Notes under the pieces: model-generated
Seen by the model: only the letters and a program-made list of their open reading frames with translations
Databases searched by the model: none
Told to the model about the DNA's origin: nothing
Assembly: GCA_037975125.1 (NCBI GenBank)
Contig: CM075857.1
Location: 71,326,474-71,390,473, forward strand
Length of the DNA: 64,000 nt
DNA from: Latrodectus hesperus
Taxonomy: Eukaryota > Arthropoda > Arachnida > Araneae > Theridiidae
Reading direction: 5' to 3'
Translations under genes and position numbers: made by a program
Shown here: piece after piece, positions 52,308 through 64,000 of the stretch
How positions within the stretch are numbered: the first letter of the stretch is position 1
Layout of the letters: every line of letters starts with the position of its first letter

Positions 52308-53967
52308 AAGGCATCAATTAGTAAGGTAGTATTTGAATGGAAAAGATAGTGTGCAGTGCTAGAAGGTAAAAAATAAAACTAAAGTAAAATTAATTAAATA
52401 AAAAATATTGAGGAAAAATTCTAATAATATTATTTGCGCGGATTTGTCCTTAACATCTTACATTTTTTTATTAAAATCTATTATTTACAGCCCAATAAAA
52501 AGAATAAAACAGGAACCAATAATTTGTATTCAAATGCAACAATTTAAAAGCAATTGTAAAATAATTATTTTTATGAAATAAATTAAAATAGGAAATGAAT
52601 TTTTTGCTTATCTAATTTCGTTGATTTTTGCTTCTATTTTCTTAATCAATTCAACTAAATTGTTAATTACCAAAAACATTCACTTTAATCGTAGCATAGA
52701 AGTTCAAGAGATTTTTTTTTACATTTTCATTTGTGAATCTAGTATTTTCTGATCGATGGATTTGAATAGTTTTCTGTTTAGATCTTATTATTTCTTTAAC
52801 AAAGCTATCAAAAAGAATTTTTTTAAATGTATTATTTGCTATGATAAAAATTACATTTTCATTTTTATTATGTAAAATTTCTTAGCATACTAGAAATGTT
52901 TGATTTATGTATATGCATGTAAATGTGTTATTTATTGAGAATGACAATAAAGTTTGTAATAATATTAAACTCACTTAAGAAATTAATTTCATTTTAATTT
53001 AGAAGTACATATAATACTTTCATAATTATTAGAACTTTCAATGTACCCTTATGAAATGTCTAGGTATTGGCTATCCATTTATACTTTATGAACATTTTGA
53101 AAGTTTATATAATTGTTTTAAAATATAATGTTTTGATTTATCTGAGATTAATTATGAATTTTAAGTTCTATTTTTTATATTGATGTTGATATTTATTTGT
53201 TGAAACGTTATAATACACTGTAATTAATATTGTCGATAAAACCGTGTCAATGCTGTTATTGATTACTTTCAATGACGAAAAATTACTTTATATGCTTGGT
53301 TGCGTAAAACTGTATAACATTGTCAAACATGCAAAAATGTTTTTTATATTTAAATTATGATTTGTGTTCATAATTATTTAATTTGAATGCATTAAATTTT
53401 ATTTAATTCTAAGAAATATAATTGAATTACAAATGCTAATATTTAAATGTACTTAAAGTATGCTTAATTCTTTTTTGTTCTTTCTATGTTCAACCATTAC
53501 TAGAATAGAGTTCTGAATGATTTAAATATTCATACCGAAAGTAATGATATCTAATTGGAAAATTATCTAATTGGTATTTGCATGCACTTTGAAGAAGCTC
53601 AGGAAAAACATTGTATATCAAAACAATTCAGCTGCTTGATTTGTTGACATGTATTTTTCTAGGAATGTAATGAAACTTTAATTTTTTTCTCAATAGCGTG
53701 ATTTTAAAATAGAAATTTAGAAATTTAGTGTAACATATTAATTGCCTTTTTATTTAAATTAAAATAATTCACAGTCATGATTAAAATATTGGTTACAGGA
53801 TACAAGATAGTGGTGAGAAAGCCTTGAACTGTACCAATTGCTTAGCAGGTATTGCTCTTCCATCAGAACCCCAATTTATTGATTTTTGATAGATATATTA
53901 CGTCACTCTTCATTTTCAAAAGTAATTTTACAAGTTTAGATAGTTTTTTTAGTTTTAAATATTTATA
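52308..53967. other. AT-rich non-coding DNA
   Basis: No motif recognised before the 57-bp duplication. Confidence 0.5.
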
Positions 53968-54081
53968 TATTGACGGTAAATTCATTATTTGGAAACAGAA
54001 GCTTTCATAGTAAGAGTATATACATATTGACGGTAAATTCATGATTTGGAAATAGAAGCTTACATAGTAAGAGTATATACA
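53968..54081. repeat. Tandem duplication of 57 bp
   Basis: Two adjacent copies of a 57-bp unit containing TTGACGGTAAATTCAT and AGTAAGAGTATATACA, differing at only a few bases. Because 57 is divisible by three, the minus-strand ORF across it (53863-54156) contains a 19-residue repeat (QIMNLPSI core). I read that as a consequence of the DNA duplication and not as evidence of a gene. Confidence 0.9.
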
Positions 54082-54379
54082 CTCACGTCCAAAAGTTAAG
54101 CATGACGATGTAAAATGCATAACTAAATTCAATAAATACTGCTTTGATTGACACAAAATTCGTTAGGAAAGTAGCAAATACGTATTTTAAGCAAAAAAAT
54201 GATATATAAGGTAGAAGTTTATTAACTAAAATAGAAAGTATTTACAGTCCATTATTAAGAACCTTGTTGCTTATCCATTAAATGTTCTTAAGATTAGTCA
54301 TCTTCATCTGTTGAGTAATTTAATATTGAAGAAGGAGAAATAACGTCTCAACAGAATTCTTGTACTGTACTGTGAAGGT
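54082..54379. other. Non-coding stretch beside the retrotransposon 3' end
   Basis: Begins TATACACTCACGTCC, which resembles the outer end of some Tc1-type inverted repeats. No partner end was found. From about 54250 it may be the 3' untranslated part of the minus-strand retrotransposon. Confidence 0.3.
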
Positions 54380-54390
54380 AAGATGTCAAA

Positions 54391-54699
54391 TCAATTATCT
54401 TTTTCTTTTGTATTGTTCTTTTGGGCAGAACCAGATGAATGAAATATCTTCAATATTATCTTGTTTTTCATCAAATGAATCTGGTATATATGAGGGCAGC
54501 GAAATAAGTATTGAGTAGGTGTTCCAGGTATATTACATATGCAAGAGTCGGTTAATGCTTTGCCAATTTTATGAAAATATAGTGAAAAATGGCAGTGCTT
54601 GATGATAAGGAAATTGAAGTAATAATTAGAAAATAATTGTATGGATGATGCTGAGATATTAATGACAATAAATGCTTGCCTTGCATTGCATTGAACCAT
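54391..54699 (-). pseudogene. C-terminal region of the non-LTR polyprotein
   Basis: The open frame reads FHKIGKALTDSCICNIPGTP followed by TQYLFRCPHIYQIHL. This is the Cys/His-containing segment (LHRxGxxxxDxCxCGxxGTPxHxxxxCP pattern) that follows RNase H in related elements. The upstream part of the ORF is too diverged to align. It continues the same decayed element in the same orientation. Confidence 0.7.
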
Positions 54700-54779
54700 T
54701 TGAATTACTAACTATTTTGGATGAAATTTCTTATTTATCATTTAAGGTAGGATCTTGAATATAGTATACTTATTGTCTT

Positions 54780-55440
54780 GGATGATAATGTTATTGCAAT
54801 TTTAACAAGTTTATCAGCTAATTCATTACCTGTTATACTACTGTGGCCCCTTAGCCAATTGAGAATGAAATTTCTGGATCTTTTTGAATTACTTTTTTGA
54901 TAGCATTAATAAGTTGTCCTGTATGGTTTGTATTAGCTATAGCGAGGAGTGCTGCTTTCGAATCTGACCAGATATCAGCTGTTATGTGTGGGTAATGTTT
55001 TTGATGAGATTTAATAGCTTCGAGGATCACGATCACCTCAGCTTGGAATACCGAATTATTTTCATTCACTTTCTTTTATTTTTCATTTTGTAACAAGATA
55101 ATTAAAGCTGATCCAATGACATTTTCATTATCTGATCGATCTGTGTAATAATTTAAATCTGTATTTTCTTGTTTTCCTTGACTCTTTTTACTTAAAAAAG
55201 TTGGTATATTATAAATAAAAAAATTGCTATGTTTAATCATAGGATGAAATTAACATTTTGAATTTGAAATTTCTATTGAAAACGAGCAAAAATTTTCGTT
55301 ATTCAAGTTTATGTCTTTTTTCAGCAATAATAGTGAGGTTTTCTTTGCTGTTGCTTCCAAGATTATTGGTAATGGAGGCATTTCAGCTAAAACAAATATG
55401 GCATAATTGGATGTGGTTTCGCAGAATCTTGTGATTAGTA
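54780..55440 (-). pseudogene. RT linker and RNase H domain remnant
   Basis: The linker reads FCETTSNYAIFVLAEMPPLP, the counterpart of the RTTSTxALxVxAGxxPL segment between RT and RNase H. RNase H shows YYTDRSDNENVIGSALI (Asp codon at 55139-55141), then a stop, FQAEVIVILEAIKSH (Glu present) and IWSDSKAALLAI (Asp codon at 54962-54964). After a frameshift comes GHSSITGNELADKL. The acidic residues expected of RNase H are thus still visible, although the frame is broken. In an active element this domain would degrade the RNA of the RNA/DNA hybrid. The open piece at 54851-55069 is part of this domain. Confidence 0.8.
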
Positions 55441-55716
55441 TTAAAAATAGTCGCTGTAGATTCTTAGAGGCTTATTTTTTGTATCATTGTGTAGGCTCAA
55501 AATGAACATTTATATGCGAATAATTTCTCGATAATTGTCAGATTTTTATCTTTAAGATTTGACGTTTGATTCATTTACTGAGCCAAACCATAATTCTCAG
55601 ATTATTTGATATGGGATGAATTTTAGTTTTTAAGTATCTGATATCTGGAAAGAATGACAGTTTTCGTAATCTATGACAGTTTTGTTCTACTTGTATGCTG
55701 AGGTAGAGCAGTACTT

Positions 55717-55760
55717 AATGAAAGCTTAAGATATACTTAGGTATATCTTAAGCTTTCATT
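55717..55760. repeat. Perfect palindrome, 20-bp arms, 4-base loop
   Basis: The arms AATGAAAGCTTAAGATATAC and its exact reverse complement are separated by TTAG. It lies inside the retrotransposon remnant, between the RT catalytic motif and the RT/RNase H linker. Perfect arms in an otherwise heavily mutated element imply that it arose after the element decayed. Confidence 0.9.
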
Positions 55761-55799
55761 GTTGATATGAATTCTGGGATTAGATTTGAGTCTCTTATA

Positions 55800-56335
55800 T
55801 CTTTTTCTCAGGATAAGTACAGCTGACTCAGCAGGTGCTAAAATAAGCTTTCGATAATTACATAATTCATAGAAGACCTGTAGTGATTTGTTATTGTTGT
55901 TTTTTTAATTCTTGTTTTGTTTTACTAGTTATTAATATCAGGGTGTTATCTGCAAAGGCTATTACAGTTGTGTTGGATTTCAATTGATATTTCAATATTT
56001 TATCAGAGTATAAGTTCCATAAGTTCAACTGATTCTTGAGGACAACCTCTTGTCTGAGTTGATTCTATACACCCGCCGTTATAAAATAAGATAAATTTTC
56101 TTTTTTCTAAAATGCTTTATATTGTGTGTAGAATATTTGATGGTGATCATGTGTGATAGAATACTCTTCTAAGTTCGGAAATACAAATTGGATAGAAATC
56201 TAATAGTATATATAGGCTTATTATAGCAGTACAGAGGTTATTTTCGTGATTTTGGACAATTTGTTGTTGCAGATGGTTTAGAGCGTGTTCCCTTGAGACT
56301 AAAATATAGGGTAATTGATTAGGCACATACATTAT
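55800..56335 (-). pseudogene. Reverse transcriptase domain remnant
   Basis: Minus-strand reading gives SREHALNHLQQQIVQN and CTAIISLYI, the segment ending at the first RT catalytic motif, with the SLDIxxAFD pattern already eroded. After stops comes TQTRGCPQES, corresponding to the conserved TRGCPQGSV. Then in another frame comes TTVIAFADNTLIL (AFADN at 55945-55959), where the catalytic FADD has become FADN. Stops and frameshifts plus the lost Asp show that the enzyme is dead. Family identity is firm from these motifs in order. Confidence 0.8.
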
Positions 56336-56340
56336 GTGAA

Positions 56341-57647
56341 AAATATTGGATAACTTTCAATATCTTTTTCTTTCTATTCTTAAATGCGGTGTAAAACTAA
56401 CCATAGATAGCTAAGTAGATAGAATTAGATTTCCATCTATCATACCTTATAGCAATAATTCCTTTTTTAAATTACTTTGGCAGCCAATTGTTAATGAAGG
56501 TGAATTTCATTACAAAGACGACGCAATAAAAAATCATTGTTAGAAGCAAAAATATGAAGTTTTTAATGCATAACTTCCTAACATAAATAATAAAAGTTCA
56601 ATGAATATAAATATATGTAAGTATACATATATTTAAATATTTAGAATTTTTATTATCTAAATGAAATTATCATTTCTATTCATCAAAATTATCAGTAATT
56701 ATAAATATTTTGTAAATTAAATTAATTTATTTTTTAATGAATTCAAATTGATATTAAATGTAACAAAAAGAAGAAATGTTTCATAAAATAATGACAAAAT
56801 TTCTTATTTAAGGAAATAAAATACAACACTTTCTGCAAAATGCTTACGTTTAAAGGATTCAAATTTATTATAAATAGGAAAATTTCAAAAATGCAGATAT
56901 TATATTAGCATTTATTTAAATGTTGAGTAATCTTTAAAAGCTAGGTAAAATATTTAATTAAATTTCTTCAAGTATACTTATTCCTTCATATAAAGGAACT
57001 TATTCACAAATACAATTTTCCATAAATACCTCGGAGATATTCATATTGAAAACTTGCAACAAAAGAGAGAAGTAAATTAAGCATTTTCGAACAAAAAAAT
57101 ATCCAACAATGCTGACAAAAAATATCACAACCACTTATCTCTTATTTCCTGATCACATTATACATTCAGATTATCACAAATGGAACAAAAGAACGCGATA
57201 AAGTATTTGGGGAGAAAATACCTGCTTTCTTCGCATGCTTCCATAGTTCAGCAAAATATTTCTACTTTCTTTTAAATGTACGGGGTGAAAGCACGTTTTT
57301 CTCGTTAAAATTTATTTAATAAAGGGCAAAAATGGAAAGATGAGAGCACTTTCTATCTAGATTTTTATCTATCTTTTTCTTTTGCTCTTGTTTCTCTCAT
57401 CTTTTCCTCGGAAAAGGCGACTTTAATGACGTAGGAACGATTTGAATTGGTTCCTCCTGATTTAAATAGTGCATGCAGCAAAATTTCTTCCACGTGAAAA
57501 TGGTTCTCATCAAATGTGGGAAAAATGGATTCTTTTGTCTTACATAGAAAAAGGGTAAAAAAAAAGAATTATAGCTTTTCCTCGATTTAAACTAAAATAA
57601 TAGAAGTTATTATTTTATAAGTCATTTTTTATGATTATATATTTATA

Positions 57648-57649
<2 letters not shown>
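56341..57649. other. AT-rich non-coding DNA
   Basis: No motif recognised. The remnants of the retrotransposon's 5' half do not continue here. Confidence 0.5.

Positions 57650-57685
<36 letters not shown>
57650..57685. repeat. Short (TA)n microsatellite
   Basis: About 36 bp of TA dinucleotides. Confidence 0.95.
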
Positions 57686-57687
<2 letters not shown>

Positions 57688-59640
57688 CACTGTTAGAAAA
57701 TATGTGGTATAATAATTGAATGATTAGTTTAAAAGAAAAACACCTGTATTTTAAAATAGTAATAAAATGGTGAAAGCTAACCATCTAATCATTTATTACA
57801 GTTGGTATTTCATTTAAAACAGAAATAGAAAGAGGGAGAGAGAGTGCAAAACATAAAATGAACTGTAAAAAGTTACAAATAAACAAAATAATTAATTTCA
57901 ATATATAACTAAAAGATTTACTGAAGTAAAAATTGATTGTAAAAAACTGTCATAAAAAACTGACGACAATCTTATAAGCAATGCATTGTCTTAAAACTGT
58001 AACAGCACAGCTGATACATTCTAGGAATATATGAGAAAAATATCAGAAAATTTATATTGGAGATAAAAGGAATTGGCTCATTACTTACAATATATTGTCA
58101 GTTAATATTACAAATAACTGCTTTAATTTCCATCAAATTAAAGTCATTAAACAAATTTGAAGGAGAGGTTGCAAGATTTTAGGTTAAACCTGTCTGTTAA
58201 AAATGTAAGAAATCTGTATAAATCACATTTTTGAAGCTTTAACAGATCCTCATTTGTGATATTTTACACTTACAAATTAAAATAAAAAGGAACATGACCG
58301 TATTCAAAATATTAAAGCCTTAAAAATATTCCTAGTAATAAATTTTACTTTAATAAAATTTTATTTATCTATCACTCAAAGCTTTAAGCAGTTCAAGTTG
58401 ATTATATAAAATGTATATTTTTAACTTGGGTCGAGTAGAATAATAAAAATATTTTTCAATAATATATGAATTCGTATCTAATTTCCCGCAAAGAATTTTA
58501 AGAAAGGCTTTAAAATAATATTTTCATGTAAGTTTCATTTGGTTACATTATATGCATCTCAGTTAACTTTTGTTATTTAAACTACAAAAATTAATTTATA
58601 CCATATATTAGTATCAACGAAGTTTTATACGAAGAACAAAATTATACTTTCATATTTATCAGAAAAATTCATTTAAAAGTAAGAGTTTGTGTTTTGAACT
58701 TTACTTAATGATAAGGGTATTCTAAAATTTATCATCAAAAATAAATCATTATTAAAAATTTTGGATGCAAATCATCGTAGTAAAAATAAGCTTTGATGCA
58801 TATTATTTTCTAAGATGAGTTCATATTTTTTAAAAAATAAGTTTTCCAAAAGGAGGAATTTATAAATAAAATATAAGGTCAAAGTAATAAATATCTGAAC
58901 TTATCTTGTTCACTCGAATGCCTTATAATTATTCTTAAATATGCTTTGGGTTGCATGAAACTATTCTTTGTTTTCGAAACTTTATTATTGATCTTATGAA
59001 TACAACAGAAAATATTTTATTCTGAATCAAGTTTTACGCTCAGTTCTAAAAAATAAAAGTCACTATGTTCAAGAAAATGGCGCAATGAAACACAAAATAA
59101 AAGTCGAAGATAAATTAGGCATTCTGTAAACATTTTCAAATTACCACGTTAACTTGTGCGATGAATGAATAGCAAGGCAATTAAGGCGCGTAAACACTTC
59201 CAAGGGTTTTTGTAAGTGGATTTTGCGTTTAAAAATGTGCTTTTAGGAGGGGAACGTCTTTTTAGATTGAGTATTTCCCTCTTTCTCTCCTCATAGAACT
59301 AATGGGATTTGAAGATAAGATTGTGGTTTGTGTTTACTTTCTCTTTTGTTTAACACAAATTTTTACAAAAGTAAACGATGTCACGATAGGTTTGATGAAG
59401 AATCTAACTTTACTTTCTGACCACTTCAGATGGGTTCTAAATAATGAAGCGGAAATATATTTTCAGTGTTTTGAAGTTAGCATGTAATTACCATGTTACT
59501 AATTGTAATTACTTCTTCATTATTGAAATGAAAGTGTTCGCAGTTTAAGAGTTTTGTAGTTAAATGGACAATACATCTGTTACTGATATTCTAAATAATA
59601 TATTTATCAGTTTTGCATTAAAATATTCTTAAAATCTTGA
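57686..59640. other. AT-rich non-coding DNA
   Basis: A short GA-rich tract occurs at about 57828-57844. The ORF at 59302-59487 (+) begins with a hydrophobic stretch but has no recognisable family, and I would not call it a gene. Confidence 0.5.
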
Positions 59641-59665
59641 ATATATATATATATATATACATATA

Positions 59666-59749
<84 letters not shown>

Positions 59750-59763
59750 ATATATATACACAC
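59641..59763. repeat. Interrupted (TA)n microsatellite
   Basis: About 120 bp of TA with CATATAG and TGTATG interruptions, ending in an ACACAC piece. Confidence 0.95.
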
Positions 59764-60159
59764 AATCAATTGTTAAAGCTTACATTTATTCTAAAATTCT
59801 ACATTCATTACATTTCATAAGAATCATGATCATGAAATGTGTCAAAAATAAATTTAATATTCCGGTCAGTTTTTTGATAAATGTAGATGATATAGTTTAT
59901 TTTTACTAGAAGATTCAATCAAGCCATTAAAAGTAATTGTACATTATATGTATCATAAATTAAATACTTCAAATATTTTATATTTTGTTTCGCAATTTTG
60001 TAACACATCAACATTTTAGAAATGCATTGAGAAACTTTAGTCAAAAATTTTCTATTTGAAAAAGATCAAACTTCATAACTCCAAGTAATAATTTGTTTTT
60101 TATTTAAATTAACTGCTTTTTTTGTTTTAATATCTAATAAATCTAATAATTTTAAAATC
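59764..60159. other. AT-rich non-coding DNA between TA arrays
   Basis: Nothing recognised in this spacer. Confidence 0.5.
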
Positions 60160-63219
<3,060 letters not shown>

Positions 63220-63560
63220 ATATATTTTCGGGCTTTCATCATCGAGAGAGTGGCAGACCCAATAGACAACTTTATCCGTATGGCAATAACCTCGAATCTA
63301 AGTAAACCACTCGTCAATCTCTCGAGAATCTTCAGAGGAATAACCCTAATATTTCGCAAGGGCTTATATAAATACACCCAGCTCCATATTTTCAGCTCGA
63401 ATGTCGTTTTGCTCTCGCATTTGCGGTAGCAGTCGTACTAAAACAAATGTTTGTATCGTTACTAGTTTCTGATTTTGTCTCTGCTTATTTTAGCTTTTTT
63501 CAGCTTTTTCTTCCTGTGGGTCAAATTTTATCTCCTCTTGGTTTTCCTGAGAAAAATAGT
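63220..63560 (+). repeat. Possible degraded LTR or promoter-bearing repeat
   Basis: A block richer in G and C than the flanks. It has CTCTCGAGAATCTTCAGAGG (about 63318-63337), then a TATA-box-like TATATAAATA at 63365-63374, then a CAGCTCCATATTTTCAGCTC stretch where a start site would be expected, and finally a T-rich, CT-rich tail. This order recalls the U3-R-U5 layout of Ty3/gypsy-type LTRs. I found no TG...CA ends, primer-binding site or gag-pol coding, so a solo LTR is only a guess. A unique host promoter cannot be excluded. Confidence 0.3.
63365..63374 (+). promoter_or_regulatory. TATA-box-like motif
   Basis: TATATAAATA lies in a locally GC-richer context, unlike the countless TA-rich strings elsewhere. 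No transcript or ORF downstream supports use as a promoter. Confidence 0.3.
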
Positions 63561-64000
63561 GAGAGATTTAGCAATAAAAACCAAGAGAGAAATCAATGAA
63601 ATATAGGATGATTGTAGTATATTTTTTGAAAGAGGAGAAAAGAATATTTATTTTTTATCTCAATTTCTGTCAAGTAGAGATTTTATTGCCTTTCAGCTGA
63701 GCTTAGCCTACTTCCTTGACCACACATGTGTTCATCTTAGATTGTGTACAGTTTATTTTTTATTATATATTGAAGATTGTCAACTTATTTTTATAAGATT
63801 TCATATTTTATAGCCAAAAGTATTTCTACTTTAAGGTTTCATAGGAAATTGAGTTTATTTTAAATTCTTGACAGATATTAAATTTCTCAATTTTATCATC
63901 TTTTGTAACAATATTTACTGAAAATTTAGTGAGTTATTTTACTTGAAATTATTGCAATTTTTTCTATATTTCATTTCATAATGTAAGTTTAACGATTAAA
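63561..64000. other. AT-rich non-coding DNA to window end
   Basis: I see no motif. Confidence 0.5.

Larger units (their letters stand above)
54380..56340 (-). mobile_element. Decayed non-LTR retrotransposon (RT + RNase H)
   Basis: About 2 kb of a minus-strand non-LTR element. Reverse transcriptase remnants come first (56335-55800), then the RT/RNase H linker (about 55440-55270), RNase H (about 55150-54780) and the C-terminal region (54699-54391). The domain order is that of arthropod Jockey/I-group elements that carry RNase H. The 5' part (endonuclease, gag-like ORF) is absent from the window upstream, which suggests 5' truncation on insertion. No clear 3' simple-repeat tail is seen. Confidence 0.8.

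Noticed and set aside
53863..54156. 97-codon minus-strand ORF with a 19-residue repeat
   Set aside because: The repeat is explained by the 57-bp DNA duplication; flanking residues are low-complexity and there is no known domain.
59302..59487. 61-codon ORF with a hydrophobic start resembling a signal peptide
   Set aside because: Short, isolated, without a family or visible splice context; hydrophobic codons are favoured by T-rich DNA.

Overview
The window looks like non-coding, very AT-rich genomic DNA from a eukaryote, most likely an arthropod and by best guess an orb-weaving spider. Supporting this are the absence of long host ORFs across 64 kb, many long (TA)n arrays, and a repeat population of Tc1/mariner DNA transposons, RNase H-bearing non-LTR retrotransposons and tRNA-headed SINE-like pieces. 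The spider assignment rests on a general impression of the repeat families and was not checked by any search. I see no host gene, exon set, rRNA, functional tRNA, CRISPR array or bacterial-type operon.

The only intact protein-coding gene is a mariner transposase (10805-11845, +). It lies in a complete 1272-bp element (10635-11906) with 28-bp terminal inverted repeats (one mismatch) and a TA target duplication on each side. All three catalytic aspartates are present with DD34D spacing. A short mariner-type terminus with no transposase lies at about 43383-43407.

Layout of the remaining mobile DNA: a decayed Tc1-like element with both inverted repeats recognisable (1897-3091, +); the 3' end of a non-LTR element with an AAC-repeat tail (7063-7290, -); a second Tc1-like remnant (17340-18560, +), preceded by a partial duplicate of part of it; a third Tc1-like remnant (21715-22600, -); possible tRNA-derived SINE pieces at 24054-24400 (+), 26175-26360 (-) and weakly 46600-46760 (-); a GC-rich interspersed-repeat-like block at 37681-38010; an RT plus RNase H non-LTR remnant (54380-56340, -) with a perfect 20-bp-arm palindrome; and a promoter-like, LTR-like block near 63220-63560.

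Simple repeats dominate the rest. There are eight long (TA)n arrays of about 70 to 380 bp and one of 36 bp. Four of these nine fall in the last 6.5 kb. Several small tandem duplications also occur, the clearest a 57-bp direct duplication at 53968-54081. Apart from the intact mariner, whose transposase would act only on mariner ends, nothing here forms a pathway or operon. I found no convincing new biological system.
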